This document shows positions 1-8,412 of a stretch of 64,000 nucleotides of DNA, piece by piece. The translations under genes and the position numbers were made by a program. The notes below the pieces were generated by a model, which had not been told where the DNA came from, searched no databases, and worked only from the letters and a program-made list of their open reading frames with translations. The DNA is from Flavobacterium sp. (GTDB lineage: Bacteria > Bacteroidota > Bacteroidia > Flavobacteriales > Flavobacteriaceae). Where the stretch lies: assembly GCF_027533505.1 (NCBI RefSeq), contig NZ_JAPZUB010000001.1, positions 1 through 64,000 on the forward strand, written 5' to 3'. The first letter of the stretch is position 1. Each line of letters begins with the position of its first letter.

Positions 1-198
1 CCAGCGGCGTGTCCCCACACCGTTGTCAAAAACAGCCCACTGGTTACCCGTGGCTCCCGTTCCCAAAGTCCAAGGCGATGGATTTGTAGCTACGTCCGGA
101 CCGGTCGTATTCTCAAATCCCTCAACTCCTGGAGTTGGAAATTGGGCAAACCCAAAAAAAGTACACAGTAAAGCAAGAACGAAAGTAATTTTCTTCAT
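1..198 (-). CDS. Secreted adhesin-like protein, N-terminal fragment (gene runs off the window)
   Basis: The minus-strand frame opens with an ATG at 198 and stays open to the window edge, giving the first 66 residues. A typical signal peptide is visible (MKKITFVLALLCTFFGFAQ), followed by a mature start containing GFEN, then a PW pair and a NQWAVFDNGVG stretch. In Bacteroidota this opening is usual for cleaved-adhesin or choice-of-anchor J domains of proteins exported by the type IX secretion system. The C-terminal sorting domain would lie outside the window. Export follows from the signal peptide; the domain name is inference from a short fragment. Confidence 0.6.
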   Translation of the reverse strand, partial: MKKITFVLALLCTFFGFAQFPTPGVEGFENTTGPDVATNPSPWTLGTGATGNQWAVFDNGVGTRRW

Positions 199-352
199 TT
201 ACAATGGAGATTAAGTTAATTAAAGTATAGTGTTCGAATGATTTAATCTCCAAATTTAAAAAAAAATCTGAATCTCAGCGGAAAAACTCAATTTTAAGAC
301 GTATTCGATGGGTTTGATTGGGTATTTGAAAAAAAAAGTAAACATTATTACC

Positions 353-360
353 TATTTTTG
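353..360 (+). promoter_or_regulatory. Bacteroidota -7 promoter box (TATTTTTG) before hflX
   Basis: This is a perfect match to TAnnTTTG, the -7 element of the Bacteroidota primary sigma factor. It ends 18 bases before the hflX ATG. The nearest upstream TTG is 24 bases away, slightly beyond the usual spacing, so only the -7 part is well supported. Confidence 0.5.
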
Positions 361-378
361 TAGTCTGTTTTTGAAGTT

Positions 379-1602
379 ATGCTGGAAAAGGAAAAAATAA
401 ATTTTGAAAAAACGGTACTAGTCGGTATCGTTACACAATTTCAAAATGAAGATAAATTAAAAGAATATTTAGACGAATTAGCATTTCTAACGTTTACAGC
501 GGGAGGAGAGGTGGTAAAGCGGTTTTGGCAAAAACTAGACAGGCCCAATCCCAAGACCTTTTTAGGTACAGGTAAAATGGATGAAATTCATTTGTTTGTT
601 AAAGAACATGCGATATCTACCGTTATTTTTGATGATGAACTTTCCCCTTCTCAACAAAAAAACATTTCCAAAATACTCGATTGCAAGGTATTGGATCGAA
701 CCAATCTCATCCTAGATATTTTTGCGCAACGGGCCGAAACATCGTATGCGCGAACCCAAGTTGAATTGGCTCAATGCCAATATTTGTTACCGCGTCTTTC
801 GGGTATGTGGACCCACTTGGAACGTCAAAAAGGAGGAATTGGGTTGAGAGGTCCAGGAGAAACCGAAATTGAAACCGACCGCCGAATCGTAAGGGATCGA
901 ATCGCTTTATTAAAAGAAAAAATTCGCACCATAGATAAACAAATGGCGGTGCAACGAAGCAACCGTGGCGCTATGGTTCGTGTCGCCTTAGTTGGATACA
1001 CTAATGTAGGAAAATCCACCTTAATGAATGCCGTAGGGAAAAGTGATGTTTTTGTTGAAAATAAACTTTTCGCTACACTTGACACTACTGTTCGAAAAGT
1101 TGTCGTGAAAAACTTACCCTTCTTGCTCTCTGACACTGTAGGATTTATTCGAAAACTCCCAACACAGCTGATCGAATCCTTCAAAAGCACCTTGGATGAA
1201 GTTAGAGAAGCCGATTTGCTCCTCCATGTTGTCGACATTTCGCATCCTGATTTTGAAGAACATATTGAATCGGTAAATCAAATTTTAACCGACATTAAAA
1301 GTAGCGACAAACCGACCTTAATGATTTTTAATAAAATTGATGCGTACCAACACGATATTATAGCTGAAGATGATTTAACCACCGAACGAACCCGAAAACA
1401 CTATACTTTGGAGGAATGGAAACAAACGTGGATGAGTCATTTGGGGGAAGATCACACCATATTTATCTCTGCCACCGAAAAAGCCAATTTTGAAGAATTT
1501 AGAGAAAAAGTATACGAAGCCGTTCGGAAAATTCACATCACCCGTTTTCCCTACAACAAATTCTTATATCCCGACTACAAAGACGCGGTGGAAAATGAGT
1601 AA
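379..1602 (+). CDS. hflX: GTPase HflX
   Basis: HflX is a ribosome-associated GTPase that splits stalled or stressed 70S ribosomes in the cytoplasm. The 407-residue product has the HflX N-terminal nucleotide-binding-like domain, the linker motif RGPGETEIE near residue 157, and a G domain with P-loop GYTNVGKST near residue 208, DTVGF near residue 251 and FNKID near residue 317. An acidic C-terminal region of about 60 residues follows. Length is normal for the family. It stands alone, with its own -7 box upstream and the convergent DUF3078 gene downstream. Confidence 0.95.
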   Translation: MLEKEKINFEKTVLVGIVTQFQNEDKLKEYLDELAFLTFTAGGEVVKRFWQKLDRPNPKTFLGTGKMDEIHLFVKEHAISTVIFDDELSPSQQKNISKILDCKVLDRTNLILDIFAQRAETSYARTQVELAQCQYLLPRLSGMWTHLERQKGGIGLRGPGETEIETDRRIVRDRIALLKEKIRTIDKQMAVQRSNRGAMVRVALVGYTNVGKSTLMNAVGKSDVFVENKLFATLDTTVRKVVVKNLPFLLSDTVGFIRKLPTQLIESFKSTLDEVREADLLLHVVDISHPDFEEHIESVNQILTDIKSSDKPTLMIFNKIDAYQHDIIAEDDLTTERTRKHYTLEEWKQTWMSHLGEDHTIFISATEKANFEEFREKVYEAVRKIHITRFPYNKFLYPDYKDAVENE

Positions 1603-1637
1603 CATCTGAAAATCCTTAGGAAATTAGCTCAAGAATA

Positions 1638-2519
1638 TTAAAAATTGTAGTTAACGCCCAAACCGATGATTTGACGCGTTTGAAAACCTGCAAAGGCATT
1701 ATCGTCATAAATGGTTTGAAAAGCAAAAGTGGTCGTTAAATACTTGTTTACTTTCATGTTTACATTTAGCGTGTAATCCACGTCCACGTTTTGAGCATCT
1801 TCATTGTAATTGGAATAGAGGTTTAAAATATTCTCCATCGTTACGTTTTCCATCAACAAACATTTGTAATACCCACTTACTGCAGCACCAAACTCATACC
1901 GCATGGTCTCGCCTTGTAAAACCCCAAAAGAACTACCTGTTCGGGTAAAATCGGCATCAACAAGCACTACTTTGGAAGTCGCTGGCGCCACGTTTATTTT
2001 AAAACTATCACTGCGTTTCCAAAGTACCCCTGGACCAAACTGCAAGAAAACAGGAGAAAGCAATTTGGAGGTTTTTATTCCTTTTTCAAAACCGGCATCA
2101 AATTGAGAACGAAAATTAAAAAACATGGAGTAATACCAAACCTCGGTAAACTTTTTACCTAGTAGCGAATTGAATTGCACCCGGTCATCGGTTTTTTGAA
2201 GTTCTTGCTTTTTAATTTTAGTGATACCATATCCCGCGGTCAATTTATTATCCCAGTTCCAAGTATCACTTTTGTAATTAAAATCGTAGCTTAACGAAAT
2301 GTTTCCTGAAAAACTGGTTTGTCCCCCAGCCAACCAATTATTAAAAATAGCTTGGTTTGCTATAAATGTGGCCAACCCTTTACGCGACCATCCATTGGGC
2401 TTTTCTTCGGTGATATTTTTAACGACTTCTTCAGTTTTATTCAAAAGTTCGCGCTCACTCAATTGGGCTTGAACAACACTCATGCTGCACAAGGCAATGA
2501 AAATTAAATATTTTTTCAC
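1638..2519 (-). CDS. DUF3078 family secreted protein, probable outer-membrane beta-barrel
   Basis: The frame is open further upstream, but residues before 2519 do not look like protein and overlap a promoter. The GTG at 2519 gives a clean signal peptide (VKKYLIFIALCSMSVVQAQ) and a product of 293 residues, normal for DUF3078. The mature part has a short helical start (ERELLNKTEEVVKN), the conserved GGQTSFSGN segment, then alternating hydrophobic/aromatic strands and a terminal NYNF, as in outer-membrane barrels. The family is Bacteroidota-specific and has no assigned function. It often ends suf-linked gene runs, as here after DUF2480. Confidence 0.75.
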   Translation of the reverse strand: MKKYLIFIALCSMSVVQAQLSERELLNKTEEVVKNITEEKPNGWSRKGLATFIANQAIFNNWLAGGQTSFSGNISLSYDFNYKSDTWNWDNKLTAGYGITKIKKQELQKTDDRVQFNSLLGKKFTEVWYYSMFFNFRSQFDAGFEKGIKTSKLLSPVFLQFGPGVLWKRSDSFKINVAPATSKVVLVDADFTRTGSSFGVLQGETMRYEFGAAVSGYYKCLLMENVTMENILNLYSNYNEDAQNVDVDYTLNVNMKVNKYLTTTFAFQTIYDDNAFAGFQTRQIIGLGVNYNF

Positions 2520-2544
2520 GGAATTTCGGGTTATAAATTCGGCG

Positions 2545-2574
2545 CAAAAATAGCGATACTTCTGTGATTTCCAA
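2545..2574 (-). promoter_or_regulatory. Bacteroidota promoter for the DUF3078 gene (TTG-N19-TATTTTTG)
   Basis: Read on the minus strand, a TTG at 2574-2572 is followed after 19 bases by TATTTTTG at 2552-2545. This fits the -33/-7 pattern of the Bacteroidota primary sigma factor. It ends 25 bases before the GTG start at 2519 and lies between the DUF2480 and DUF3078 genes, so DUF3078 can be transcribed separately. Its position also argues for the shorter start of DUF3078. Confidence 0.6.
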
Positions 2575-2595
2575 ATTGAAAATGAAGAGAGACTT

Positions 2596-3111
2596 CTACA
2601 ATTTTGTTGTGCTTTTTTTAAATAAGGGTACTGCCGAACATGCTTCCCCATACATAATGCTTTTGGCAACTTTTTGCAATTTTTGAATCGCAACCACGTA
2701 AGCACTATCCGGAACAGGTTTTTTGGAACAGCCTTTTAATATCACAGGCTTATCAGCATAGGAAGAATAATCCAATTGCTCTAAAATGTATTGGTAATAG
2801 TGTTCATCTAAGGTTTCAGGGGAACCCAATACAACCCAATATGCTTCCGAAGCGAGGTAAGAACTCACCAAAATGGGAGCCCATGCGGGCAAAATAGCGT
2901 CGGTACTACAATACACTGCGCATAGGTGTTCGTGGTATTGTGTCCAATCGTGGTTCTTTAGCGCCTCCCGAAAGTCTTTTTCTTTCAACAAAAATCCTTC
3001 CTCAAGCCATTGTGCGATGTCTACACTTGACTTCACTTGTTTTGGATAGTAATCCTCCAAATCAAAAACCATCAAAGCCGACTGGGCAACACGATTTACA
3101 ATTTCGTCCAT
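2596..3111 (-). CDS. DUF2480 family protein
   Basis: The 171-residue product is soluble, has no signal peptide and starts MDEIVNRVAQSALMVFDLEDYYP, the recognisable opening of DUF2480. This family of unknown function is found in Bacteroidota and commonly encoded beside the SUF genes. It holds several aromatic and acidic residues and a GCSKKPVP segment near residue 126. It follows the DUF59 gene by seven bases, so it is very probably co-transcribed with sufS and sufE. A role linked to Fe-S assembly is suggested only by this neighbourhood. Confidence 0.75.
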   Translation of the reverse strand: MDEIVNRVAQSALMVFDLEDYYPKQVKSSVDIAQWLEEGFLLKEKDFREALKNHDWTQYHEHLCAVYCSTDAILPAWAPILVSSYLASEAYWVVLGSPETLDEHYYQYILEQLDYSSYADKPVILKGCSKKPVPDSAYVVAIQKLQKVAKSIMYGEACSAVPLFKKSTTKL

Positions 3112-3118
3112 GGCGTAG

Positions 3119-3442
3119 TTACAGCATTCCTAGTTCTAACTTGGCTTCTTCACTCATTAAATCCTTGCTCCATGGCGGATCAAAGGTAATTTCCACCTCA
3201 CACGATTTCACATGCTCAATTTTTCTAATTTTTTCTTCCACCTCAGCAGGCAAGGTTTCCGCAACGGGGCAATTGGGTGACGTCAACGTCATGAGCACTT
3301 TTACTTCATGATCTTCATTAATCATGACATCATAAATTAATCCCAATTCATAAATATCTACTGGAATTTCTGGGTCATAAATGCCTTTTAACACTTTGAC
3401 CACATTCTCCCCTAAGTTGATGGTATCGTTAAATTCTTCCAT
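3119..3442 (-). CDS. DUF59/MIP18-family Fe-S assembly protein (SufT-like)
   Basis: This 107-residue protein is a single DUF59 (MIP18, PaaD-like) domain. It shows the family signature DPEIPVDIYELGLIY near residues 22-36 and the TSPNCPVAETLP segment near 54-65, including the conserved cysteine. Members linked to SUF operons help Fe-S clusters mature or move to target proteins. It sits 10 bases after sufE and 7 bases before DUF2480 on the same strand, consistent with one transcript from sufS. The DUF59 assignment is sure; the SufT-type role comes from context. Confidence 0.85.
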   Translation of the reverse strand: MEEFNDTINLGENVVKVLKGIYDPEIPVDIYELGLIYDVMINEDHEVKVLMTLTSPNCPVAETLPAEVEEKIRKIEHVKSCEVEITFDPPWSKDLMSEEAKLELGML

Positions 3443-3452
3443 ATAACTATCG

Positions 3453-3878
3453 TTAGTTTATATTTTTTGATTGAAAGGCCAACGCGTACATCTTGATTTG
3501 TTTGATCATCGACACCAAACCGTTGGCCCGCGTAGGCGATAAATGTTCTTTTAATCCAATTTCATCTACAAAAGTGGTATCGGTTTCCAAAATCACTTTG
3601 GGTTCTTGCCCTGAAAACACGCGAATTAACAACGCAATGATTCCTTTGGTCAAGATGGCATCACTGTCGGCAGTAAACCAAATTTTTCCCTCCTTTTCTT
3701 CTGCATGAACCCATACTTTCGATTGACAGCCTTTGATAATATTATCCTCGGTTTTGTATTGGGCAGCGATGATTGGTAACGATTTACCCAATTCAATAAT
3801 ATATTCATAGCGTTGCATCCAGTCGTCAAACATGGAAAACTCATCTACAATTGCTTCTTGTATTTCTTGCGTTGTCAT
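3453..3878 (-). CDS. sufE: SufE, sulfur acceptor protein
   Basis: SufE takes persulfide sulfur from the cysteine desulfurase SufS and passes it to the SufBCD scaffold. The 141-residue product has the SufE fold and the conserved acceptor cysteine Cys51 in the motif KGCQSKVW. Length is normal. It lies between a small putative lipoprotein gene and the DUF59 gene, all on the minus strand with gaps of six to ten bases, downstream of sufS. This gives a SufS-SufE pair within one operon. Confidence 0.92.
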   Translation of the reverse strand: MTTQEIQEAIVDEFSMFDDWMQRYEYIIELGKSLPIIAAQYKTEDNIIKGCQSKVWVHAEEKEGKIWFTADSDAILTKGIIALLIRVFSGQEPKVILETDTTFVDEIGLKEHLSPTRANGLVSMIKQIKMYALAFQSKNIN

Positions 3879-3884
3879 AAACGT

Positions 3885-4313
3885 TTATTCTTTGATTAAA
3901 GCCAACAAAGACGTAATCAACGGTTGTATCTCTACAGGAGGTGTTCCGTGATCAAAATCTTTAGTGCGGTAAGTGTTGCCTTTGTATTCTATGGTCAAAT
4001 TGGCAATGGCTGCACCGTCGTAAAAGCGGGCTTGTGTTGGGTCGGCATAGGTGTTCAATTGCTCCAACGAAATCGTCTTAAACTGACGCACTAAGGCATC
4101 CCACTCCGAATCAGAAAGCGTTGAAGCTATTACGGTAGCGTCTTTCCCACGGCCATTTTCATAGGTCAATTCTTTATTTTCCAAAACAATCACTTTGTGT
4201 ATGCCGCGACTGTGTGCCGTGTACGTAAGTTTGGCCGAAGCCAAATCAGCGTTGCTTTGGGTACAACCTTTCCCCATCAAAAGGGTAAATAAAAAGAGAA
4301 CTAGTGCTTTCAT
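3885..4313 (-). CDS. Hypothetical small exported protein in the sufS-sufE operon
   Basis: I do not recognise a named family. The 142-residue product has a hydrophobic N-terminus ending LLMGKGC, which resembles but does not fully match a lipoprotein cleavage site, so it may be a lipoprotein or a secreted protein. The rest is soluble with mixed strand and helix, including a repeated pattern of charged residues around 'YKGNTYRTKDFDHG'. It lies 11 bases after sufS and 6 bases before sufE on the same strand, so it is probably co-transcribed, although an envelope location would not fit a direct role in Fe-S assembly. Confidence 0.6.
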   Translation of the reverse strand: MKALVLFLFTLLMGKGCTQSNADLASAKLTYTAHSRGIHKVIVLENKELTYENGRGKDATVIASTLSDSEWDALVRQFKTISLEQLNTYADPTQARFYDGAAIANLTIEYKGNTYRTKDFDHGTPPVEIQPLITSLLALIKE

Positions 4314-4324
4314 AAACGAAACTT

Positions 4325-5539
4325 TTAAGATAACATCATCACGGCCTTGTGCAGTGCTTCTACAAAAGTATCAATTTCTTCTTTGGTATTGTAAAAAGCA
4401 AAACTAGCGCGAACCGTTCCGGGAATTCCGAAGAAATCCATGACGGGTTGGGCACAATGGTGTCCGGTGCGCACCGCTATACCTAACTTATCGACAATCG
4501 TGCCAATATCATAGGGGTGAATGCTTCCTACGTTAAATGAGATTACTGAGGTTTTGTGGGCAGCGGTACCATAAATTCGCAACCCTTCTATTTGTAGCAA
4601 CTTTTGGGTTGCGTATTCCAACAATTCATGTTCGTAGGCTGCGATAGCCTCGAAACCGATTTCATTCAAATAATCAATGGCCGTTCCCAATACGATCCCT
4701 CCAGCAATATTGGGTGTGCCTGCTTCAAATTTATGCGGTAAATCGGCATAGGTAGTCTTTTCAAAACTCACGGTGGCAATCATTTCTCCACCGCCTTGAT
4801 ACGGTGGCAACTTCTGCAACCATGCTTCTTTGCCATACAAAATTCCAGTTCCTGTTGGACCACATACTTTATGTCCCGAAAAAACATAAAAATCACAATC
4901 CATGGCTTGCACATCGGGTTTTAAATGCGGTGTTGCTTGAGCGCCATCAATTAAAACGGCTGCCCCTACTTCATGTGCTTTTTGAATAATATATTCTACC
5001 GGATTAATTGTACCTAACGCATTGGAAATATGATTCACTGTCACGATTTTGGTTTTCTCCGACAATAACGCCTCGTATTCCGATAGCACTAGTTCCCCTT
5101 TTTCATTCATGGGGATGACTTTCAATACGGCTTCTGTACGTTCGCACAACATTTGCCAAGGGACTATGTTGCTGTGGTGCTCCATCGCCGAAACCAAGAT
5201 TTCATCACCCGGTTGCAACAAAGCCGCAAATCCATTTGCTACTGCATTGATGCCATGGGTGGTACCCGAGGTAAAAATGATTTCATGCGGCTCTTTGGCA
5301 TTCAAATGACGCTGAATCTTGGAGCGAGATGCTTCGTAAGCATCGGTGGCTAGCTGACTCAAAGTGTGGACACCACGGTGAATATTGGCGTTGATTTCGC
5401 TGTAATACTTCGTTATAGCATCGAGCACTACTTGGGGCTTTTGCGCTGTAGCACCGTTATCAAAATAGACCAACGGTTTGCCATTTACCTGTTGAGTTAA
5501 AATGGGAAAATCCGCGCGAATTTTATGTAGGTCTAGCAT
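4325..5539 (-). CDS. sufS: Cysteine desulfurase SufS
   Basis: SufS is a PLP enzyme that removes sulfur from L-cysteine, forming a persulfide and alanine, and supplies SufE and the SufBCD scaffold. The 404-residue product carries the PLP lysine Lys224 in SGHKVCGPTG, the THGIN and MEHHSN cofactor motifs, and the catalytic cysteine Cys362 in RTGHHCAQPVM, which marks the group II (SufS/CsdA) type. It is the first gene of the minus-strand run sufS, small exported protein, sufE, DUF59, DUF2480. It has its own promoter and is separated from sufD by an oppositely oriented gene. Confidence 0.95.
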   Translation of the reverse strand: MLDLHKIRADFPILTQQVNGKPLVYFDNGATAQKPQVVLDAITKYYSEINANIHRGVHTLSQLATDAYEASRSKIQRHLNAKEPHEIIFTSGTTHGINAVANGFAALLQPGDEILVSAMEHHSNIVPWQMLCERTEAVLKVIPMNEKGELVLSEYEALLSEKTKIVTVNHISNALGTINPVEYIIQKAHEVGAAVLIDGAQATPHLKPDVQAMDCDFYVFSGHKVCGPTGTGILYGKEAWLQKLPPYQGGGEMIATVSFEKTTYADLPHKFEAGTPNIAGGIVLGTAIDYLNEIGFEAIAAYEHELLEYATQKLLQIEGLRIYGTAAHKTSVISFNVGSIHPYDIGTIVDKLGIAVRTGHHCAQPVMDFFGIPGTVRASFAFYNTKEEIDTFVEALHKAVMMLS

Positions 5540-5543
5540 TTTA

Positions 5544-5570
5544 TTTAGAATTTTTCTAAATACAAAGATA
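5544..5570 (-). promoter_or_regulatory. sufS promoter with overlapping 17-bp palindrome
   Basis: On the minus strand a -7 box TATCTTTG occupies 5570-5563. Immediately downstream, at 5560-5544, lies the perfect inverted repeat TTTAGAA-nnn-TTCTAAA, which would cover the transcription start. A similar TTTAGA-centred stretch follows the -7 box of sufA (see findings). A repressor site for a Fe-S or iron regulator is plausible but not shown. Confidence 0.5.
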
Positions 5571-5695
5571 TTAAAACTTTCGCCTTTCTACGGGGATTTA
5601 GGTCAATTAACTTTTCCTTATCACTTGTCCATTTGACCCTGTTTTTTGAATCTATTTTTTCTGTACATTAGAATTTCCAAAACCCAGCTTTTCCC

Positions 5696-7045
5696 ATGAA
5701 AAAATTCCTGAAAATAGTTGTTGTCTGTATCGTCATTTTTGTATTCGTTTTCTACTTTGCCCTCTACCCAAAACTGGATTTAATCTCGGGGTTTTCTGCC
5801 AAAAGTGTTGCTTCGGGAACATTTATTGATAACCGCCCGTTGGACGTGATTGAATCGGGCGATAATGACATTCCGTTGGTGGATTTGGCTCGAAATTCGG
5901 TAAACCAAACGAAACAGTTTGCCCTTTCTAGTGTGTATGGTATCAAAGAACGCAAAGCGATTTACCGTCCTGGACTTGGTGCTACATTGATTGATGATGA
6001 TTTTGACGTTTCGCAACCCTATCTTGTACCACGGCGAACGCTCCAACCCAATACGGCTCTTCCGTATCCTTTTGGAGCGGGTGCGCCCAAAGACAGTACG
6101 TTTGCATCTATCGACTATGCCTTACTAAAAAAGACCGTGGCCCAAGCTTTTGATGCCAAGGGTGAAAAAAATAAACGTACACGAGCAGTTGTGGTCTTAT
6201 ACAAAGGACACTTGGTGCATGAACAGTATGCCGACGGGTTTACCAAAGATTCGAGATTGCTAGGATGGTCAATGACGAAGAGTTTGACCGGAACCTATTT
6301 CGGAATCCTTCAATACCAAGGGAAAATCGACGTTCGTAAACCCGCACCCATCGCGGCATGGCAAAACGACGACCGCAAAAAGATTACCCTTCACAATTTA
6401 TTGCAAATGAATTCGGGTTTGGAATGGGAAGAACAGTACGACAAAATTTGTGATGCCACGCAAATGCTTTTCCAAGCGCGCGATATGCCAGCGGTTCAAC
6501 GCGACAAACCCTTGGTAGGAAAACCCAATGCGAGTTGGAACTACTCCTCGGGGACGACCAACTTATTAAGTGGTATTTTACGGCAACAGTTTCAGTCGCA
6601 CCAAGACTATCTCGACTTTTGGTACAGCAGTTTGTTGGATAAAATTGGCATGCATTCGGCCCTTGTAGAAACCGATATGGCGGGCAACTTTGTGGGGTCG
6701 TCCTACGGTTGGGCCACTCCTAGAGATTGGGCTCGATTTGGACAGTTGTATTTGCAAAAAGGCCTGTGGAATGGGGAGCGTATCTTTGCTGCCGATTGGG
6801 CAAACTATGTCGCTACGCCCACCCCAACTTCGGAGGGACGTTATGGCGCACAATTTTGGTTGAATGCGGGGGGTAAATTTCCCGATGTTCCGCGCGATAT
6901 GTATTACTGCAGCGGGTATCAAGGGCAAATGGTTGCCATTTTCCCCAGCCATGATTTGGTGGTAGTGCGCATGGGATTAAAAGAAGATCCCGGCTTTGAT
7001 TTCAATGGTTTGTTGCGTGGGATTGTGAAGAGTATCAAAAAATAA
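5696..7045 (+). CDS. Serine beta-lactamase-like hydrolase, membrane-anchored
   Basis: The 449-residue product belongs to the serine beta-lactamase/DD-peptidase-like hydrolases (class C, Pfam Beta-lactamase). An uncleaved N-terminal membrane segment (about residues 5-25) is followed by an extracytoplasmic domain with the active-site SxxK motif SMTK near residue 194, the second motif within NYSSG near residue 282, and a conserved GYQGQ region near the C-terminus. The substrate is unknown; relatives act on peptidoglycan, esters or peptides. It runs opposite to the suf genes and sits between sufD and sufS, splitting the cluster. Confidence 0.85.
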   Translation: MKKFLKIVVVCIVIFVFVFYFALYPKLDLISGFSAKSVASGTFIDNRPLDVIESGDNDIPLVDLARNSVNQTKQFALSSVYGIKERKAIYRPGLGATLIDDDFDVSQPYLVPRRTLQPNTALPYPFGAGAPKDSTFASIDYALLKKTVAQAFDAKGEKNKRTRAVVVLYKGHLVHEQYADGFTKDSRLLGWSMTKSLTGTYFGILQYQGKIDVRKPAPIAAWQNDDRKKITLHNLLQMNSGLEWEEQYDKICDATQMLFQARDMPAVQRDKPLVGKPNASWNYSSGTTNLLSGILRQQFQSHQDYLDFWYSSLLDKIGMHSALVETDMAGNFVGSSYGWATPRDWARFGQLYLQKGLWNGERIFAADWANYVATPTPTSEGRYGAQFWLNAGGKFPDVPRDMYYCSGYQGQMVAIFPSHDLVVVRMGLKEDPGFDFNGLLRGIVKSIKK

Positions 7046-7066
7046 CGCAGGTCGTTCAACCTGCGT
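7045..7066. terminator. Bidirectional terminator between the hydrolase gene and sufD
   Basis: ACGCAGGT (7045-7052) pairs perfectly with ACCTGCGT (7059-7066) around a six-base loop. The stem overlaps the last base of the plus-strand stop codon and lies 23 bases from the sufD stop. Read on the minus strand it is followed by TATTTTTTG, so it should work best for the sufD transcript. Confidence 0.65.
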
Positions 7067-7089
7067 CTTTCGTATATCGAATGGAATTT

Positions 7090-8406
7090 TTATAAATCAA
7101 ATCCCAAATTTACCCCTAATTTATTGGCAATAATTTGAGTAATGCGCTGTTTCAATTCGGGGATTTTGATACTTTCAATTACCTCATTGGAAAAAGCATA
7201 CATCAATAAGGCCTTGGCTTCTTTTTTTGGAATACCGCGTTGTTGCATATAAAACATGGCGCTTTCGTCCAATTGACCAATCGTACAGCCGTGGGAACAT
7301 TTGACATCATCGGCAAAAATTTCCAATTGAGGCTTCGCATTAATCACCGCTTTTTCACTCAACAAGATGTTGTTGTTTTGCTGAAAAGCATCGGTTTTTT
7401 GCGCTTCTTTTTCCACAAAAATCTTACCGTTGAAAACTCCGGTTGCGCTGTCATTGACAATGCATTTGTAGTTTTGATGGCTTTCGCAGTTGGGTTGCGC
7501 GTGGTGCACCAAGGTGTAATGATCCACATGTTGTTTTCCTCCGATAATGGTAATTCCTTTTAAGGTCGAGTCAATACGTTCGCCTTGGTGGTAGAAATTC
7601 AAATTGTTGCGCGTAATGTTGCCTCCAAAAGAGAAGGTATGCACCGAAACGTGACTTTCTTGTTTTTGAGCGATGTAGGTATTGTCAATCAAATTGGCTG
7701 AACCCAAATCGTTTTGAATTTTATAATAATCCACAATTGCGCGTTTTTGGGCAAACACCTCAGTAACGGCATTGGTCAATACAGGATTTTCATTCAGACT
7801 TTGATGGCGCTCAATGATTTGCACATGGGCATTTTCGCCCACTACAATCAAATTACGCGGTTGAACCATCAAGGCGTTTTCTTGGCCTGTAGAGAAGTAA
7901 ATAATTTCGATAGGTTTGTCGACCACCTTACTTTTGGGGACATTGATGTAGGCCCCTTCCGCAGCAAAGGCGGTGTTAAGGGAGGTTAAGGTTTCGTCTT
8001 TGTTGGCGATTTGATTGAAATAAGTATCCATCACCATTTTGTACTTCGGCTTGGTAAAGGCGGACGACATCAAACAAACATCCAATCCTTCATGCGTAGT
8101 TTGCGATAAAAACGAGCTGTATTTTCCATCGATAAATATGACTTTGTAGGTGTCAATTTCATGCAAAAAATACTTCTTAACGTCTTTAAATTCAATCGCC
8201 GAGTCATGCTTTGGAAACACCGTAAAATCATGCTTCAAAACGGTATTCAACGAGGTATATTTCCAGGCCTCTTCCTTTTTGGAAGGAAACCCTTTTTGTT
8301 CAAAATTCTTAATCGCCGAAGTGCGCACATCGTACAAATCGGAATTCACATCGATCTGTCCTTCAAAGGCCATGAATGAGGAAATAAGCTTTTCTTTCAA
8401 TTCCAT
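7090..8406 (-). CDS. sufD: SufD, scaffold subunit of the SufBCD Fe-S assembly complex
   Basis: SufD pairs with SufB and the SufC ATPase to build Fe-S clusters. The product has an N-terminal helical region and a C-terminal beta-helix core typical of SufB/SufD, with segments HTFSFGGNITRNNLNFY, 'CSHGCTIGQLDE' near residue 385 and a 'YMQQRGIPKKEAKALLMYAF' end. I chose the ATG at 8406 (438 residues) because the five extra codons upstream lie in a heptad-repeat arm. A 494-bp S23 unit separates it from sufC. The downstream hairpin probably ends the sufABCD transcript. Confidence 0.93.
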   Translation of the reverse strand: MELKEKLISSFMAFEGQIDVNSDLYDVRTSAIKNFEQKGFPSKKEEAWKYTSLNTVLKHDFTVFPKHDSAIEFKDVKKYFLHEIDTYKVIFIDGKYSSFLSQTTHEGLDVCLMSSAFTKPKYKMVMDTYFNQIANKDETLTSLNTAFAAEGAYINVPKSKVVDKPIEIIYFSTGQENALMVQPRNLIVVGENAHVQIIERHQSLNENPVLTNAVTEVFAQKRAIVDYYKIQNDLGSANLIDNTYIAQKQESHVSVHTFSFGGNITRNNLNFYHQGERIDSTLKGITIIGGKQHVDHYTLVHHAQPNCESHQNYKCIVNDSATGVFNGKIFVEKEAQKTDAFQQNNNILLSEKAVINAKPQLEIFADDVKCSHGCTIGQLDESAMFYMQQRGIPKKEAKALLMYAFSNEVIESIKIPELKQRITQIIANKLGVNLGFDL

Positions 8407-8412
8407 TGTATA

